Source: Croceicoccus sediminis (lineage in GTDB: Bacteria; Pseudomonadota; Alphaproteobacteria; Sphingomonadales; Sphingomonadaceae). Taken from it: a stretch of 64,000 bases of DNA. This document shows, in pieces, positions 42,138-51,523 of the stretch. Within the stretch, counting starts at the first letter, position 1; every line of letters starts with the position of its first letter. Below the pieces are notes generated by a model. That model saw only the letters and a list, made by a program, of their open reading frames with translations. It was not told where the DNA came from and searched no databases. The translations under genes were made by a program, and so were the position numbers. The stretch spans positions 186,001-250,000 of the forward strand of contig NZ_SUNC01000001.1 in assembly GCF_007570835.1 (NCBI RefSeq), in the 5' to 3' direction.

Positions 42138-42827
42138 TCAAACGGCTTCGAAAGCATACCCGGCAGAGCGGACGGTGCGAACCGGATCCTTGCCGCTTTC
42201 GACGGTCAGGCCCTTGCGCAAACGGCGGATGTGAACGTCAACGGTGCGCAGTTCGATATCGCTGCCCGTGCCCCAGACCGCGTCGAGCAATTGGCCGCGG
42301 CTAAACACGCGGCCCGGGTGTTCCATGAAGAACTTGAGCAGGCGGAATTCGGTCGGGCCGAGTTGAAGCGAGTGTCCGCGGCGGGTCACGCGGTGGCTGG
42401 TGGCGTCGAGCTTGATGTCGCCGACTTCCAGCATCTCTCCGGCAAGTGCGGGACGCACGCGGCGCAGAACTGCGGAGACGCGCGCGATCAGTTCGCGGGG
42501 CGAAAACGGCTTGGTGACATAGTCGTCCGCCCCGGTTTCGAGGCCGCGAATACGGTCGTCCTCGCTGCCCCGTGCGGTGAGCATGACGATGGGAACATGG
42601 GCGGTGGCCTTGTCGCGGCGCAGGCGGCGACAGATTTCGATGCCGCTGGTCCCTTCCACCATCCAGTCGAGGATGACGAGATCGGGGGCCTGTTCGGTGG
42701 CAAGGAGCATGGCTTCATCGCCGTCGGCAGTTGCCACGACGTCATAGCCTTCGGCTTCGAAGCGGTACTGGAGAAGCTCTGCCAGCGAGAGGTCGTCTTC
42801 AACGAGGAGCAGGCGTGGAGAAGGCAA
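42138..42827 (-). CDS. phoB: Phosphate regulon response regulator PhoB
   Basis: The 229-residue OmpR-class regulator has an intact receiver: VEDD, the acceptor Asp in VILDWMV, LTAR, and Lys in DYVTKPF. The winged-helix domain has recognition helix RTVDVHIRRLRKGL. It is phosphorylated by PhoR at low phosphate and binds Pho boxes. It is the last gene of the pho/pst block, but a Pho box in the 90-base gap before it suggests its own autoregulated promoter. Confidence 0.92.
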   Translation of the reverse strand: MPSPRLLLVEDDLSLAELLQYRFEAEGYDVVATADGDEAMLLATEQAPDLVILDWMVEGTSGIEICRRLRRDKATAHVPIVMLTARGSEDDRIRGLETGADDYVTKPFSPRELIARVSAVLRRVRPALAGEMLEVGDIKLDATSHRVTRRGHSLQLGPTEFRLLKFFMEHPGRVFSRGQLLDAVWGTGSDIELRTVDVHIRRLRKGLTVESGKDPVRTVRSAGYAFEAV

Positions 42828-42876
42828 AATCGGGCCTTTCGGTCTTTTCGAACTGCACCACCTTCACACGTCTTTT

Positions 42877-42894
42877 GTTACCCGCTTATGACAA
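42877..42894 (-). promoter_or_regulatory. Pho box upstream of phoB
   Basis: On the minus strand TTGTCAT-AAGC-GGGTAAC has the 7-4-7 direct-repeat layout of a PhoB site. The first half matches CTGTCAT at six of seven positions; the second keeps only the GT and A core. It lies 49 bases before phoB. Confidence 0.5.
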
Positions 42895-42917
42895 GAAGGC
42901 GACCATCAGACGTTCCC

Positions 42918-43628
42918 TTACGGGTTCATTTCTTCGCGATCCGGCGGATAGACGCCGGTTGCGGCAAAGTGGACCATTTCGGCCACGTTCGTCGCGTGAT
43001 CGCCGACGCGTTCGACATTGCGCGCAACGAACAAAAGCTGTGCCGCCGAACCGATCGTTGCCGGGTTCTCCACCATGTAGGTGACGAGGTTGCGGAAGAT
43101 CGAATCGTAAAAGGCATCGACCACGGCGTCCCGCTGAATGACTTCGCGGGCGAGCTGCGGGTCGCGGGCGGCATAGGCGGTCAGCACGTCGTGGACCATT
43201 TCGGCTGCGACTTCGCCCATTGCCGGGATCAGCGCGATCGGTTCGAAATGGCGGCGTCCTTCGATCTTGCCGACGCGCTTGGAGATGTTTTTCGCATAGT
43301 CGCCGATGCGTTCGACGACGCCGGCGATCTTCAGCGCCGCGATCACTTCGCGAAGGTCGTCGGCCATCGGGGCGCGCAGGGCGATGATACGGACGGCAAG
43401 GCGATCGACTTCCGTTTCCAGCGCGTCAATTTCCTTGTCTCGGGTGATGACTTTCTCGGCCAGGTCTTCGTCACCGTTGACGATCGCTTCCAGCGCTTCC
43501 TGCACCGAAAGCTCGGCCAGACCGCCCATCTCCGCGATGAGGCCGCGCAAACGCGTGATGTCTTCTTCGAAGGCCTTGACCGTATGTTCCATGCTGCCTG
43601 ACTTGTCTCTTTCAAATCGCCCGGTCAT
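42918..43628 (-). CDS. phoU: Phosphate-signalling regulator PhoU
   Basis: The 236-residue all-helical protein has two PhoU repeats, each with acidic metal-binding motifs ([16 protein letters not shown] and [16 protein letters not shown]). It restrains PhoR kinase through PstB when phosphate is plentiful. The start used (43628) overlaps the pstB stop as ATGA; homologues typically begin near MEHTVKAF, so ATG 43592 is an alternative. Confidence 0.93.
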   Translation of the reverse strand: MTGRFERDKSGSMEHTVKAFEEDITRLRGLIAEMGGLAELSVQEALEAIVNGDEDLAEKVITRDKEIDALETEVDRLAVRIIALRAPMADDLREVIAALKIAGVVERIGDYAKNISKRVGKIEGRRHFEPIALIPAMGEVAAEMVHDVLTAYAARDPQLAREVIQRDAVVDAFYDSIFRNLVTYMVENPATIGSAAQLLFVARNVERVGDHATNVAEMVHFAATGVYPPDREEMNP

Positions 43629-44440
43629 CCGTAGCGGCCGGTGATGTAATCCTTGGTCCGTTCTTCGCGCGGATTGGTGAAAATGTCACTGGTACGACCA
43701 TATTCCACGAGGTTTCCGAGGTGGAAAAACGCCGTGCGCTGCGAAACGCGGGCGGCTTGCTGCATCGAGTGGGTGACGATCACGATGGCATAACGCCCGC
43801 GCAGTTCGTCGATCAGTTCCTCGATCCGGGCCGTGGCGATCGGATCGAGCGCCGAACAGGGTTCGTCCATCAGGATGACTTCGGGATCGACTGCGATGGC
43901 GCGGGCGATGCACAGGCGCTGCTGCTGTCCGCCCGAAAGCGCGGTGCCCGAATCCGCCAGGCGGTCCTTAACTTCTTCCCAAAGGCCGGCGCGCTGCAGC
44001 GACTGTTCGACGATCTCGTCCAGTTCGCTCTTCGATTCGGCGAGGCCGTGAATCTTGGGGCCATAGGCGATGTTGTCGTAGATCGATTTCGGGAACGGGT
44101 TCGGCTTTTGAAAGACCATGCCGACACGCGCGCGAAGCTGCACTACGTCCATCTTCGAGCGGTAGATATCCTCTCCGTCTAGGAGGATTTCGCCGTCGAC
44201 ACGCGCGCTGGGGATCGTGTCGTTCATGCGGTTGAGCGTGCGCAGGAACGTCGACTTGCCGCAGCCCGACGGGCCGATGAATGCGGTCACGTACTTGGTG
44301 TGAATGTCGATCGACACTTCGTCGATCGCCTTCTTCTCACCATAGTAGACCGACACCTTGCTGGCGCTGATCTTCGCGGTACCGGCGTCGCTGAAAGCTG
44401 TGTTCGCCTGTCCCTGGAGGTCCGGGTTATTCATCTTCAT
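43625..44440 (-). CDS. pstB: Phosphate ABC transporter ATP-binding protein PstB
   Basis: The 271-residue ATPase has Walker [10 protein letters not shown], the PstB-typical RTLNRMND, signature [14 protein letters not shown] and Walker [14 protein letters not shown]. It powers high-affinity phosphate uptake and takes part in signalling with PhoU. It lies 3 bases after pstA and overlaps phoU. Confidence 0.95.
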   Translation of the reverse strand: MKMNNPDLQGQANTAFSDAGTAKISASKVSVYYGEKKAIDEVSIDIHTKYVTAFIGPSGCGKSTFLRTLNRMNDTIPSARVDGEILLDGEDIYRSKMDVVQLRARVGMVFQKPNPFPKSIYDNIAYGPKIHGLAESKSELDEIVEQSLQRAGLWEEVKDRLADSGTALSGGQQQRLCIARAIAVDPEVILMDEPCSALDPIATARIEELIDELRGRYAIVIVTHSMQQAARVSQRTAFFHLGNLVEYGRTSDIFTNPREERTKDYITGRYG

Positions 44441-44443
44441 CCT

Positions 44444-45727
44444 TTACCAGCGCCTTTCGAACCGATTGCGCAGATAGATGGCCAGGCCGTTCATGACCAG
44501 CAGGAACAGCAAAAGAACGATAATCGCTGCGCTGGTGCGTTCGACGAAGCCGCGGTCGATTTCGTCCGACCAGAGGAAGATCTGGACGGGAAGCACGCTC
44601 GACGGGGAAGTAAATCCGTCGGGCGGGGTGGCGACGAATGCGCGCATGCCGATCATCAGCAGCGGCGCCGTTTCGCCAAGGGCACGGGCCATGCCGATGA
44701 TGGTGCCGGTCAGAATGCCGGGCAGGGCCAGCGGCAGGACGTGGTGGAACACGACCTGCACCGGTGATGCACCGACGGCCAGCGCGCCGTCACGGATCGA
44801 GGGCGGTACCGACTTGATCGCGTTGCGGCCCGAAATGACGATGACCGGCATCGTCATCAGCGCCAGCGTCATGCCGCCGATCAACGGGGCCGAGCGGTAG
44901 TTCGGGAAAATCGCGAGGAAGACAGCGAGGCCCAAAAGGCCGAAAATGATCGAGGGAACAGCCGCGAGGTTGTTGATGGACACCTCGATGATGTCGGTCC
45001 ACTTGTTCTTCGCTGCGTATTCTTCGAGGTAGACCGCGGCCAGCACGCCGATCGGGAAGGCGAGAGCAAGCGTGATTATCATCGTCAGCAGCGAACCCTT
45101 GAGCGCGCCCCAGATGCCCGCTTCCTGCGGGTCGGTCGCGTCCGCGCGGCTGAAGAAGCCCCAATCGATGGCGCGCGTCAAAGCGCCTTGGGATTCGAGC
45201 TCGGCGGCCAGCGCCCGCATTTCGGGGCTGCCTTCACCGCGGTAAGCGGCGGCAAGGTCTTCGCTGACCGGCACGGATACGACGGTATCTTCGGAAAGCA
45301 TCGAGGGGCTTGAGATCAGCTGGCCGGCAAGGTCACGCCATGCACTGCTGCCCAGCTGCTCTGCCGCTTCGGGGCCATAGGCCTCGCTCGCCGCGAACTG
45401 GAGAACGTCAGGCAGGCCCGCGCTTTGCAGTGCGCCGAGCGCGCCCGGCTGCTCCAGACGGTCCTGCGAGATGGTGAGACCCGCGCCGCCGAAATCGACC
45501 GGCACCTTCATTTCGGTGCGCGTGAAACCGGCAATGCCGTTTGCCGTCATCGTGATCAGCAGGAACGCCAGCACCAGTGCCGAGAACAGCACCGATGAAA
45601 GCGCCAGCAGCTTGAACCGGCGTTCAGCGGCGTATCGCTTCTGAATGCGCGCTGCCAGCCGCTCGTTGCGGGCCTTGCGGACAAGCTCGGCGTCGTGTGC
45701 GGATGCGTGAGGGGTCGCTTCGCTCAT
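44444..45727 (-). CDS. pstA: Phosphate ABC transporter permease PstA
   Basis: The 427-residue permease has the extended N-terminus common in alphaproteobacteria (a DUF3333-type region with one helix and a periplasmic segment of roughly 150 residues) before the six-helix permease domain. The EAA-like loop is GASPVQVVFHHVLPLALPGI. It forms the membrane channel with PstC and starts 4 bases after the pstC stop. Confidence 0.93.
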   Translation of the reverse strand: MSEATPHASAHDAELVRKARNERLAARIQKRYAAERRFKLLALSSVLFSALVLAFLLITMTANGIAGFTRTEMKVPVDFGGAGLTISQDRLEQPGALGALQSAGLPDVLQFAASEAYGPEAAEQLGSSAWRDLAGQLISSPSMLSEDTVVSVPVSEDLAAAYRGEGSPEMRALAAELESQGALTRAIDWGFFSRADATDPQEAGIWGALKGSLLTMIITLALAFPIGVLAAVYLEEYAAKNKWTDIIEVSINNLAAVPSIIFGLLGLAVFLAIFPNYRSAPLIGGMTLALMTMPVIVISGRNAIKSVPPSIRDGALAVGASPVQVVFHHVLPLALPGILTGTIIGMARALGETAPLLMIGMRAFVATPPDGFTSPSSVLPVQIFLWSDEIDRGFVERTSAAIIVLLLFLLVMNGLAIYLRNRFERRW

Positions 45728-45731
45728 GATC

Positions 45732-47114
45732 TTACTCGTAGGCTTCGCGGTAACGTTTGACGACGCGCAGTGCGACGAAGTTCAGTGCCAGGGTCACAAG
45801 GAACAGCACCATGCCCAGCGCAAATGCGGAAAGCGTCGCCGGATGGTCGAAGCTGCCTTCGCCGGTCAGCATTGCGACGATCTGATAAGTCACCGTGGTC
45901 ATGCTTTCGAACGGATTGGCGGTCAGGTTCGCCGCGGCACCGGCGGCCATCACCACGATCATCGTTTCGCCGATCGCGCGGCTAATGGCGAGCATGACGC
46001 CCGCGACAATACCGGGAAGCGCGGCGGGGATCAGGACTTTTCGGATCGTCTCCGACTTGGTCGCGCCCATTGCCAAGCTGCCGTCGCGCATCGCGCTTGG
46101 CACGGCGGCGATGGAATCGTCGGCCATCGAGGACACGAACGGAATGATCATCACGCCCATGACGAGCCCGGCGGCAATCGCGCTCTCGCTCGACGCGCTG
46201 GCGATACCGACCGAGCGGGCCACGTCGCGGATGAAAGGGGCAACAGTCAGCGCCGCGAAATAGCCGTAGACGACGGTGGGAACACCGGCGAGGATTTCGA
46301 GGATCGGCTTCATCCACTTGCGGAACGTGGGGTTCGCGTATTGCGTCAGGTAGACCGCGCTCATCAGGCCCAGAGGGATCGCGACGATCATGGCGATGAT
46401 CGCACCGATATAGATCGTGCCCCAGAACAGGGGCAGTGCGCCGTAATCCTCGCTGTTGGTGAAGGACGGATCACCCATCGGGTTCGGCGACCATTGGGTT
46501 CCGAACAGGAAGTCGATCGGATTGACCATCCCGAAGAAGCGGATCGTCTCGAACAGCAGGGAGGCGACGATACCGAAGGTGGTCAGGATGGCGACCAGCG
46601 ATGCAAGCAGAAGACCCAGCATGACGCCGCGTTCGACGCGGGTGCGCGCGGTGAAATCGGGGCGCAGGCGGGTGAAAGCGAAGACCCCGGCGGCAAAGCC
46701 GACCAGCACCGTCACGACCATGCCGATGATGCCGTAAAAACGCATCGCTTCTCGTGCGGGTTCGACCAGTTCGGCTGCCAGGGGATTGAACACGCCCTGG
46801 GCCGAGCCGCTGGCCACGGCCATCGCCTCTGCCAGGACCGAATCGCGGGTAATTCCGAATGCGGGTAGTTTCGCGGCGGCAGGATCGGACAGGATCGCCT
46901 GCATCACCAGGTTCGGACTTACCGCGTTCCAGACAAGTGCGAATATGACGGCCGGTACGAACGCCCACATGGCGACGTACCAGCCGTGATAATTCGGCAA
47001 GGAGTGCAGGCGAACGCCCTCATTCGAGGCGAATGCCCAGGCACGTGACCTTGCGGCCAGCCATCCGATCAAACCGAGACCGATGGCAACGAGTACAAAG
47101 ATGGCTGGCGACAT
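45732..47114 (-). CDS. pstC: Phosphate ABC transporter permease PstC
   Basis: The 460-residue permease is longer than the roughly 320-residue E. coli PstC because of an N-terminal extension with extra helices. The permease domain contains LEILAGVPTVVYGYFA and the EAA loop GATKSETIRKVLIPAALPGI. It lies 24 bases after pstS. Confidence 0.93.
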   Translation of the reverse strand: MSPAIFVLVAIGLGLIGWLAARSRAWAFASNEGVRLHSLPNYHGWYVAMWAFVPAVIFALVWNAVSPNLVMQAILSDPAAAKLPAFGITRDSVLAEAMAVASGSAQGVFNPLAAELVEPAREAMRFYGIIGMVVTVLVGFAAGVFAFTRLRPDFTARTRVERGVMLGLLLASLVAILTTFGIVASLLFETIRFFGMVNPIDFLFGTQWSPNPMGDPSFTNSEDYGALPLFWGTIYIGAIIAMIVAIPLGLMSAVYLTQYANPTFRKWMKPILEILAGVPTVVYGYFAALTVAPFIRDVARSVGIASASSESAIAAGLVMGVMIIPFVSSMADDSIAAVPSAMRDGSLAMGATKSETIRKVLIPAALPGIVAGVMLAISRAIGETMIVVMAAGAAANLTANPFESMTTVTYQIVAMLTGEGSFDHPATLSAFALGMVLFLVTLALNFVALRVVKRYREAYE

Positions 47115-47138
47115 ATTCCCTGACTTTTTAGGTCCGGA

Positions 47139-48182
47139 CTATTTCAGTTTCGAGGCGTCGATGACGGTCATGTTCGTCACGACATCGGCGTTGGCGGACT
47201 GTATCTCGTCGGTCGACGCGATCATGCCCTTGCCCGTAAGCAGGCCGCCCTTGCCCCAATTCGAAACCCAAGTCGAGAGATACTCGCGAAGGCCGGGGAT
47301 CGCATCGAGATGCTGCTTCTTCACATAGACGTAAAGCGCGCGGGCACCGGGATAGCTGTTCGAGGCGATGTTGTCGTAAGTCGGTTCGACGCCGTTGATG
47401 GCAAGACCGCGCAGCTTGTCGGCGTTCTCTTCAAGGAAGGAATAGCCAAAAATGCCGATCGCTTCGGGGTTCGAGGCAAGCTTCTGGACGATCAGGTTGT
47501 CGTTTTCGCCCTGCTCGACATAGGCGCCGTCATTGCGAACACCGGTGCAGATCGCTTCGAAGCGTTCCTCGTCGGTGTCCTTGAGCGCCTTGGTCGCCGG
47601 GTCCGACTTGCAGCCTTCGGTCATGATCAGTTCGGCCAGCGCATCGCGCGTGCCCGAAGTTGCCGGCGGGCCATAGACGAGGATCGGCTCGTTCGGGAGC
47701 GAGGGGTCGATGTCGGACCAGTTCTTGGCGGTGTTCGGCTTGCCATAAGGCTCTGCCGCGATGGCTTCGTAAAGCTGCGCGGTGGTGAGGCCGAAAGTCG
47801 GGCCTTCCTTCGATTCGGCGATGGCGATGCCGTCCTTGCCGACTTCGACTTCCATGACTTCGGTGACACCGTTGGTCTTGCAGGTTTCAAGCTCGCTTGC
47901 CTTCATGCGGCGCGATGCATTGACCATGTCGGGGTATTCGGTGCCGACGCCTGCGCAGAACAGCTTCATGCCGCCGCCGGTGCCGGTCGATTCGATGATC
48001 GGCGACTTGTACTGTCCGGCGTAGCTGCGGGCGAATTCCTCGGCTGCGGCCTTGGCGAAGGGATAGACGGTCGACGAACCGACGGCCTTGACCTGGTCGC
48101 GCGTGGACGCCTGCTGTCCGCCGCAAGCCGCGAGGGCGAGGCTGGAAACAGCGGCAATGACGAATGTCTTGGTGAAGCGCAT
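47139..48182 (-). CDS. pstS: Phosphate-binding protein PstS
   Basis: The 347-residue binding protein has a signal sequence ending in LALAAC, a lipobox, so it is probably lipid-anchored. Phosphate-binding stretches AVGSSTVYPFA, ESTGTGGGMKLF and the late ATSGTRDALAEL are present. It captures phosphate for PstCA. A strong Pho box lies 52 bases upstream. Confidence 0.94.
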   Translation of the reverse strand: MRFTKTFVIAAVSSLALAACGGQQASTRDQVKAVGSSTVYPFAKAAAEEFARSYAGQYKSPIIESTGTGGGMKLFCAGVGTEYPDMVNASRRMKASELETCKTNGVTEVMEVEVGKDGIAIAESKEGPTFGLTTAQLYEAIAAEPYGKPNTAKNWSDIDPSLPNEPILVYGPPATSGTRDALAELIMTEGCKSDPATKALKDTDEERFEAICTGVRNDGAYVEQGENDNLIVQKLASNPEAIGIFGYSFLEENADKLRGLAINGVEPTYDNIASNSYPGARALYVYVKKQHLDAIPGLREYLSTWVSNWGKGGLLTGKGMIASTDEIQSANADVVTNMTVIDASKLK

Positions 48183-48233
48183 GGAATGTTTTCCTTTTTC
48201 TTGAACTCTTGCCGGGCGCTCTATGGACCTGTC

Positions 48234-48251
48234 GTGACAATGATATGACAG
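48234..48251 (-). promoter_or_regulatory. Pho box upstream of pstS
   Basis: On the minus strand CTGTCAT-ATCA-TTGTCAC is an excellent PhoB site: the first half is perfect and the second matches CTGTCAT at five of seven positions. It ends 51 bases before the pstS start, with a TAGAGC -10-like element about 11 bases downstream. Confidence 0.8.
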
Positions 48252-48341
48252 CCACGCGTCGCCCGGTCAAAAATTTGAAAACCTATTTACATCAATGATT
48301 TGTCAGGTTTTCCTGACGAGCCTGTGAACAAAATCCGCGGA

Positions 48342-49721
48342 TCAGAAGTCGATCTGGGCGCGAACACCGAAGGCATCGACCCCGTACGAGGTGTCTCCGC
48401 CCGCCGCGACGAGGGCGGCATCGGTATATTCCAGCCGGCCGTAGTTCATCATCAGGCGGGTGTAGTCGGTCGGCGTCCAGATCAGCGAGACGAGGTAACC
48501 GTCCTGCGTTCCGCCAGCGATGGTGCTATCGTTGAGATCGAGGCGATCGTAGCGCACGTTGATCTGCACCGCGCCGATGCCGCCCTCGTCGACGGGGTTC
48601 GAAGGCTTCACGCGGTCGAAAATGCCCTTCTTGTAGCCGCGGCTGTCACCGCCGGTCAGGAAGTATCCGACTTCGGCATAACCACCGAAGAAAGTCGGAT
48701 CGGACAGGCCGGGGCGGGCCGACTTCTGCCAGAACGCTTCGCCGGCGAAGTGGAACGGGCCGTTGATGGCCGCCGCTTCGAGGCCGTAGCCGGTTTCCGA
48801 GGTCGCGAGGTATGCGCCGGTGTCGATATAGCGATTGCTGGTAAAGTGGACGAGGGGACGCTGGCGATAGCGGACCGACAGGTTTTCCTTGTCGAGTTCG
48901 GTGTAGTGGACCGATCCGCCGAGGTGGAGCTGGGTGTTGCCCATTTTCGGCATGAAGACGACGCGGCCATCCGCGCCCCACTGCTTGTTCGACAGTTCTT
49001 CCATGTTGTCGGTGAACAGGCCGCCCTGGACCAGGACATCACCGGCTGCGACCGATGCCGAGAGACCGACACGGCGCTCGAAATTGAAGGCGTCGGTAAA
49101 GGCGGCACGTTCGATGAACGAGGTGAAACGGCTGCTGGTCAGCTCTTCCATCGACTGGAAGTTGTTCTGCTGACCGGCGGCGACCTTCAGGCCGCCGTCT
49201 TCGTACGTGATCATCGCGTCGGCAATCTCGACCTCGTTACCGGCGAAGTCGGCTTCGAACTTGTAACCGAAGCCGCCCGGAACGTCGCCTTCGACGCCAA
49301 GGCGGATGCGGCGAGCCTCGTTGCCAAAGCCGTCTTCACGGCCGTCGATGTCGGGTGCGTTGGTGAAACCGGCATCGTACTGAAGGCGGCCGCGCGGCTT
49401 GAAGCTCCAGCCACCCTTGCCCTCGATCAGCGGCGCGCCCTTCCATTTGACGGTCGTGTCGCTCTTGGCTTCGTTGGCAGCGGCAAGCGCGGTGCCAGAG
49501 GTTTCGGTGGCCGCGCTGGCAGCAGTGGTTGCGGCATCGGCTTTCGCTTCTGCGACGACAAGCTGGTCTTCCAAGACGTCGATTCGGGCCGCCATCGCCT
49601 GCATCTGGGCGCGCATGGCCTCGATCTCGGCCTGCATGGCCGATGCGTCCTGCGCCTGTGCGGGGGTGGAGATTGCGGTCGCGGCGGCAACGGCGATCAG
49701 CGAAACCTGATTGATCCTCAT
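48342..49721 (-). CDS. OprP/OprO-type phosphate-selective porin
   Basis: The 459-residue outer-membrane protein has a signal peptide ending AQA, a short coiled-coil stretch (about 25-60, AMQAEIEAMRAQMQAMAARI) that probably trimerises or binds the cell wall, and then a beta-barrel ending in a C-terminal Phe (VRAQIDF). The barrel resembles the phosphate-selective porin O/P family. I start at ATG 49721, giving a clean signal peptide; an open frame to 49781 does not. Lying between phoR and pstS with its own Pho box, it probably admits phosphate to the periplasm. Confidence 0.88.
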   Translation of the reverse strand: MRINQVSLIAVAAATAISTPAQAQDASAMQAEIEAMRAQMQAMAARIDVLEDQLVVAEAKADAATTAASAATETSGTALAAANEAKSDTTVKWKGAPLIEGKGGWSFKPRGRLQYDAGFTNAPDIDGREDGFGNEARRIRLGVEGDVPGGFGYKFEADFAGNEVEIADAMITYEDGGLKVAAGQQNNFQSMEELTSSRFTSFIERAAFTDAFNFERRVGLSASVAAGDVLVQGGLFTDNMEELSNKQWGADGRVVFMPKMGNTQLHLGGSVHYTELDKENLSVRYRQRPLVHFTSNRYIDTGAYLATSETGYGLEAAAINGPFHFAGEAFWQKSARPGLSDPTFFGGYAEVGYFLTGGDSRGYKKGIFDRVKPSNPVDEGGIGAVQINVRYDRLDLNDSTIAGGTQDGYLVSLIWTPTDYTRLMMNYGRLEYTDAALVAAGGDTSYGVDAFGVRAQIDF

Positions 49722-49781
49722 GACGATTCTTGCCTTCCTGACAATTCGATGTCTGAACGGCGACGCATCTATGACCGTCAC

Positions 49782-49799
49782 GTGACGCTTTTGTTACAG
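49782..49799 (-). promoter_or_regulatory. Pho box upstream of the porin gene
   Basis: On the minus strand CTGTAAC-AAAA-GCGTCAC has the 7-4-7 layout; the halves match CTGTCAT at five and four positions. It lies 60 bases before the porin start. A looser look-alike on the opposite strand (CTGTAAT-ATCA-GGGTAAT, 49845-49862) lies in the same gap. Confidence 0.55.
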
Positions 49800-49875
49800 T
49801 TGGCCGCCAAGGCACTATCCTGCCGGGGATAACCGTATCGGCCGCTGTAATATCAGGGTAATTTTATGACGCGGT

Positions 49876-51084
49876 TCAGGCCGCGGAAGCCGCTTCGGCC
49901 GGGCGATGGCGCGGCAGGCGTACGGTGATCGTGGTGCCGACACCGATCTTGCTTTCGATATCCATGCGCCCGCGATGCCGTTCGACGATGTGCTTCACGA
50001 TGGCAAGGCCCAGACCCGTCCCGCCGACGGCGCGGCTGCGGCCGGGATCGGTGCGGTAGAAGCGACGGGTGAGATGAGGCACGTGTTCGGGCGCGATACC
50101 TTCGCCGGTGTCGACCACCTTAAGCTCGAACAGGTCGTCCCGGCGCTGAACTGACACGCGAACCGGTTCCCTTTCCGATCCATACTTCAGCGCATTTTCG
50201 ATGAGGTTGCGGGCAAGCTGGTGCAGCTGCTGCTCGTCCCCGCGAACCGGCATCGGCACGCCCGCGCGTTCAAGGATGATGCGATCCTTGCCGTGCAGAG
50301 ACTGCATCCCGGAAACCAGCGTTTCCATGCTGTTGCCGAAATCGACGACCGTAGCGGGCAGGTCGTGCTTCTCCGCCTCGATGCGGGACAGGCTCATCAG
50401 GTCTTCGACCAGAGCTTGGAGCCGTTTGCCTTCGCGCGCGATCGTTTCGAGGAAGCGCTTGCGCGTTTCCGGTTTCATCGGGCGGGCCTGTTCTTCTTCG
50501 TCCGCATCGACGAGCGTCTCTACATATCCGATGATCGAGGCGAGCGGCGTGCGCAGTTCGTGGCTGGCATTGGCGACGAAATCGGTATGCGCGCGGCTGA
50601 TGTCCGCCTCTGCCGTGCGGTTCACCAGTTCGATCATCGTCTTGGTCGCATCGACGGGGCGAAGCGATATCGCCCAGACGCTGCGCGGGCCGGTCAGGCC
50701 GCGAATGATCGCTTCGCCGCCCTTGTCGCTTTCCAGCAGGCGCACCGCTTCGGGATGGCGCAGCGCGACGCGGGCGTCCTGTCCGACGACATGGGGGCCA
50801 AGCACATCGCGCGCGGCGCTATTGGCCAGAACGATGCGTCGGTTTTCCATGACGAGATAAGGCAGGCTGAGCGGTTCAATCAGCTCGCGCATCCGGTCTT
50901 GCGTGATCGCCATGCCGTCATCGCGCGGTTTTTCCCGTTCGGGTGCAGGGCGCAGCACCAGCAGCGACCCGCACCAAACGATCCACAGCGCGAAACTGAT
51001 GAGGAATTCGTACGTGGCGATCAGCAGGGCGATCGAGCCCGCCGTGGCAAGAGCCAGTCCAGCCCAAGGCATGGTACGCTTCAT
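49876..51084 (-). CDS. phoR: Phosphate regulon sensor kinase PhoR
   Basis: The 402-residue kinase has two close N-terminal membrane segments, a PAS domain (about 65-165), the H-box NASHELRTPLASIIGYVETL and an ATPase domain with N-box NLIENALKYGSE, G1 VVDTGEGI and G2 GGTGLGLAIVKHI. There is almost no periplasmic domain, as is usual for PhoR. It phosphorylates PhoB and precedes the porin and pst genes on the same strand. Confidence 0.92.
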   Translation of the reverse strand: MKRTMPWAGLALATAGSIALLIATYEFLISFALWIVWCGSLLVLRPAPEREKPRDDGMAITQDRMRELIEPLSLPYLVMENRRIVLANSAARDVLGPHVVGQDARVALRHPEAVRLLESDKGGEAIIRGLTGPRSVWAISLRPVDATKTMIELVNRTAEADISRAHTDFVANASHELRTPLASIIGYVETLVDADEEEQARPMKPETRKRFLETIAREGKRLQALVEDLMSLSRIEAEKHDLPATVVDFGNSMETLVSGMQSLHGKDRIILERAGVPMPVRGDEQQLHQLARNLIENALKYGSEREPVRVSVQRRDDLFELKVVDTGEGIAPEHVPHLTRRFYRTDPGRSRAVGGTGLGLAIVKHIVERHRGRMDIESKIGVGTTITVRLPRHRPAEAASAA

Positions 51085-51186
51085 CGCGGACCATCCGTCT
51101 TGGGCGTTGCCGAAAACTTGGCGCAGGGAATCACGTTGGCATTCGTCACGGCGACTGGCTGTAGTCGCGCGAAACGCGCCGCGCCA

Positions 51187-51204
51187 CTGTCATATAAACG
51201 TAAT
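51187..51204 (+). promoter_or_regulatory. Possible Pho box upstream of phoR, opposite orientation
   Basis: CTGTCAT-ATAA-ACGTAAT has a perfect first half and a second half keeping GT, A and T. It lies 102 bases upstream of phoR but reads on the plus strand, away from the gene, so a role is uncertain. Confidence 0.3.
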
Positions 51205-51218
51205 ATCAGGGAGGAGAC

Positions 51219-51293
51219 TGGTGACCCCTACGGGAATCGAACCCGTGTTTCAGCCGTGAGAGGGCCGCGTCCTAACCGCTAGACGAAGGGGCC
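51219..51293 (-). tRNA. tRNA-Glu(CTC)
   Basis: This 75-base tRNA has encoded CCA. On the minus strand the acceptor arms GGCCCCT/AGGGGTC pair, and the anticodon loop CTCTCAC gives anticodon CTC for GAG. The D-arm and T-loop (TTCGATT) are intact. It differs from the neighbouring tRNA-Glu at the wobble base only. Confidence 0.94.
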
Positions 51294-51343
51294 GTGCCTG
51301 ACCGGGGCAAACGCCGCGCCGGAGTGGCAAATACTGCACCGCG

Positions 51344-51418
51344 TGGTGACCCCTACGGGAATCGAACCCGTGTTTCAGCCGTGAAAGGGCCGCGTCCTAA
51401 CCGCTAGACGAAGGGGCC
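51344..51418 (-). tRNA. tRNA-Glu(TTC)
   Basis: This 75-base tRNA has encoded CCA and anticodon loop CTTTCAC, giving anticodon TTC for GAA. It lies 50 bases upstream of the CTC gene on the same strand and is probably co-transcribed with it. Confidence 0.95.
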
Positions 51419-51523
51419 ACGTCGCGGTGCAGGTGGGCCATCTACGGTCGCTTTCGCGGACGGTCAAGGGACCATTTGCACTTTTATTGCGCGAAGCCGA
51501 AATTGGTTGTCGGCAAGCCTGCC

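Noticed and set aside
49845-49862. CTGTAAT-ATCA-GGGTAAT as a Pho box for the porin
   Set aside because: Orientation is opposite to the porin gene and the second half is poor; a better site lies at 49782-49799. It is kept only as a look-alike.
50221-51282. 353-codon plus-strand frame antisense to phoR running into a tRNA
   Set aside because: It is antisense to PhoR, which has every kinase motif, and its end overlaps tRNA-Glu.
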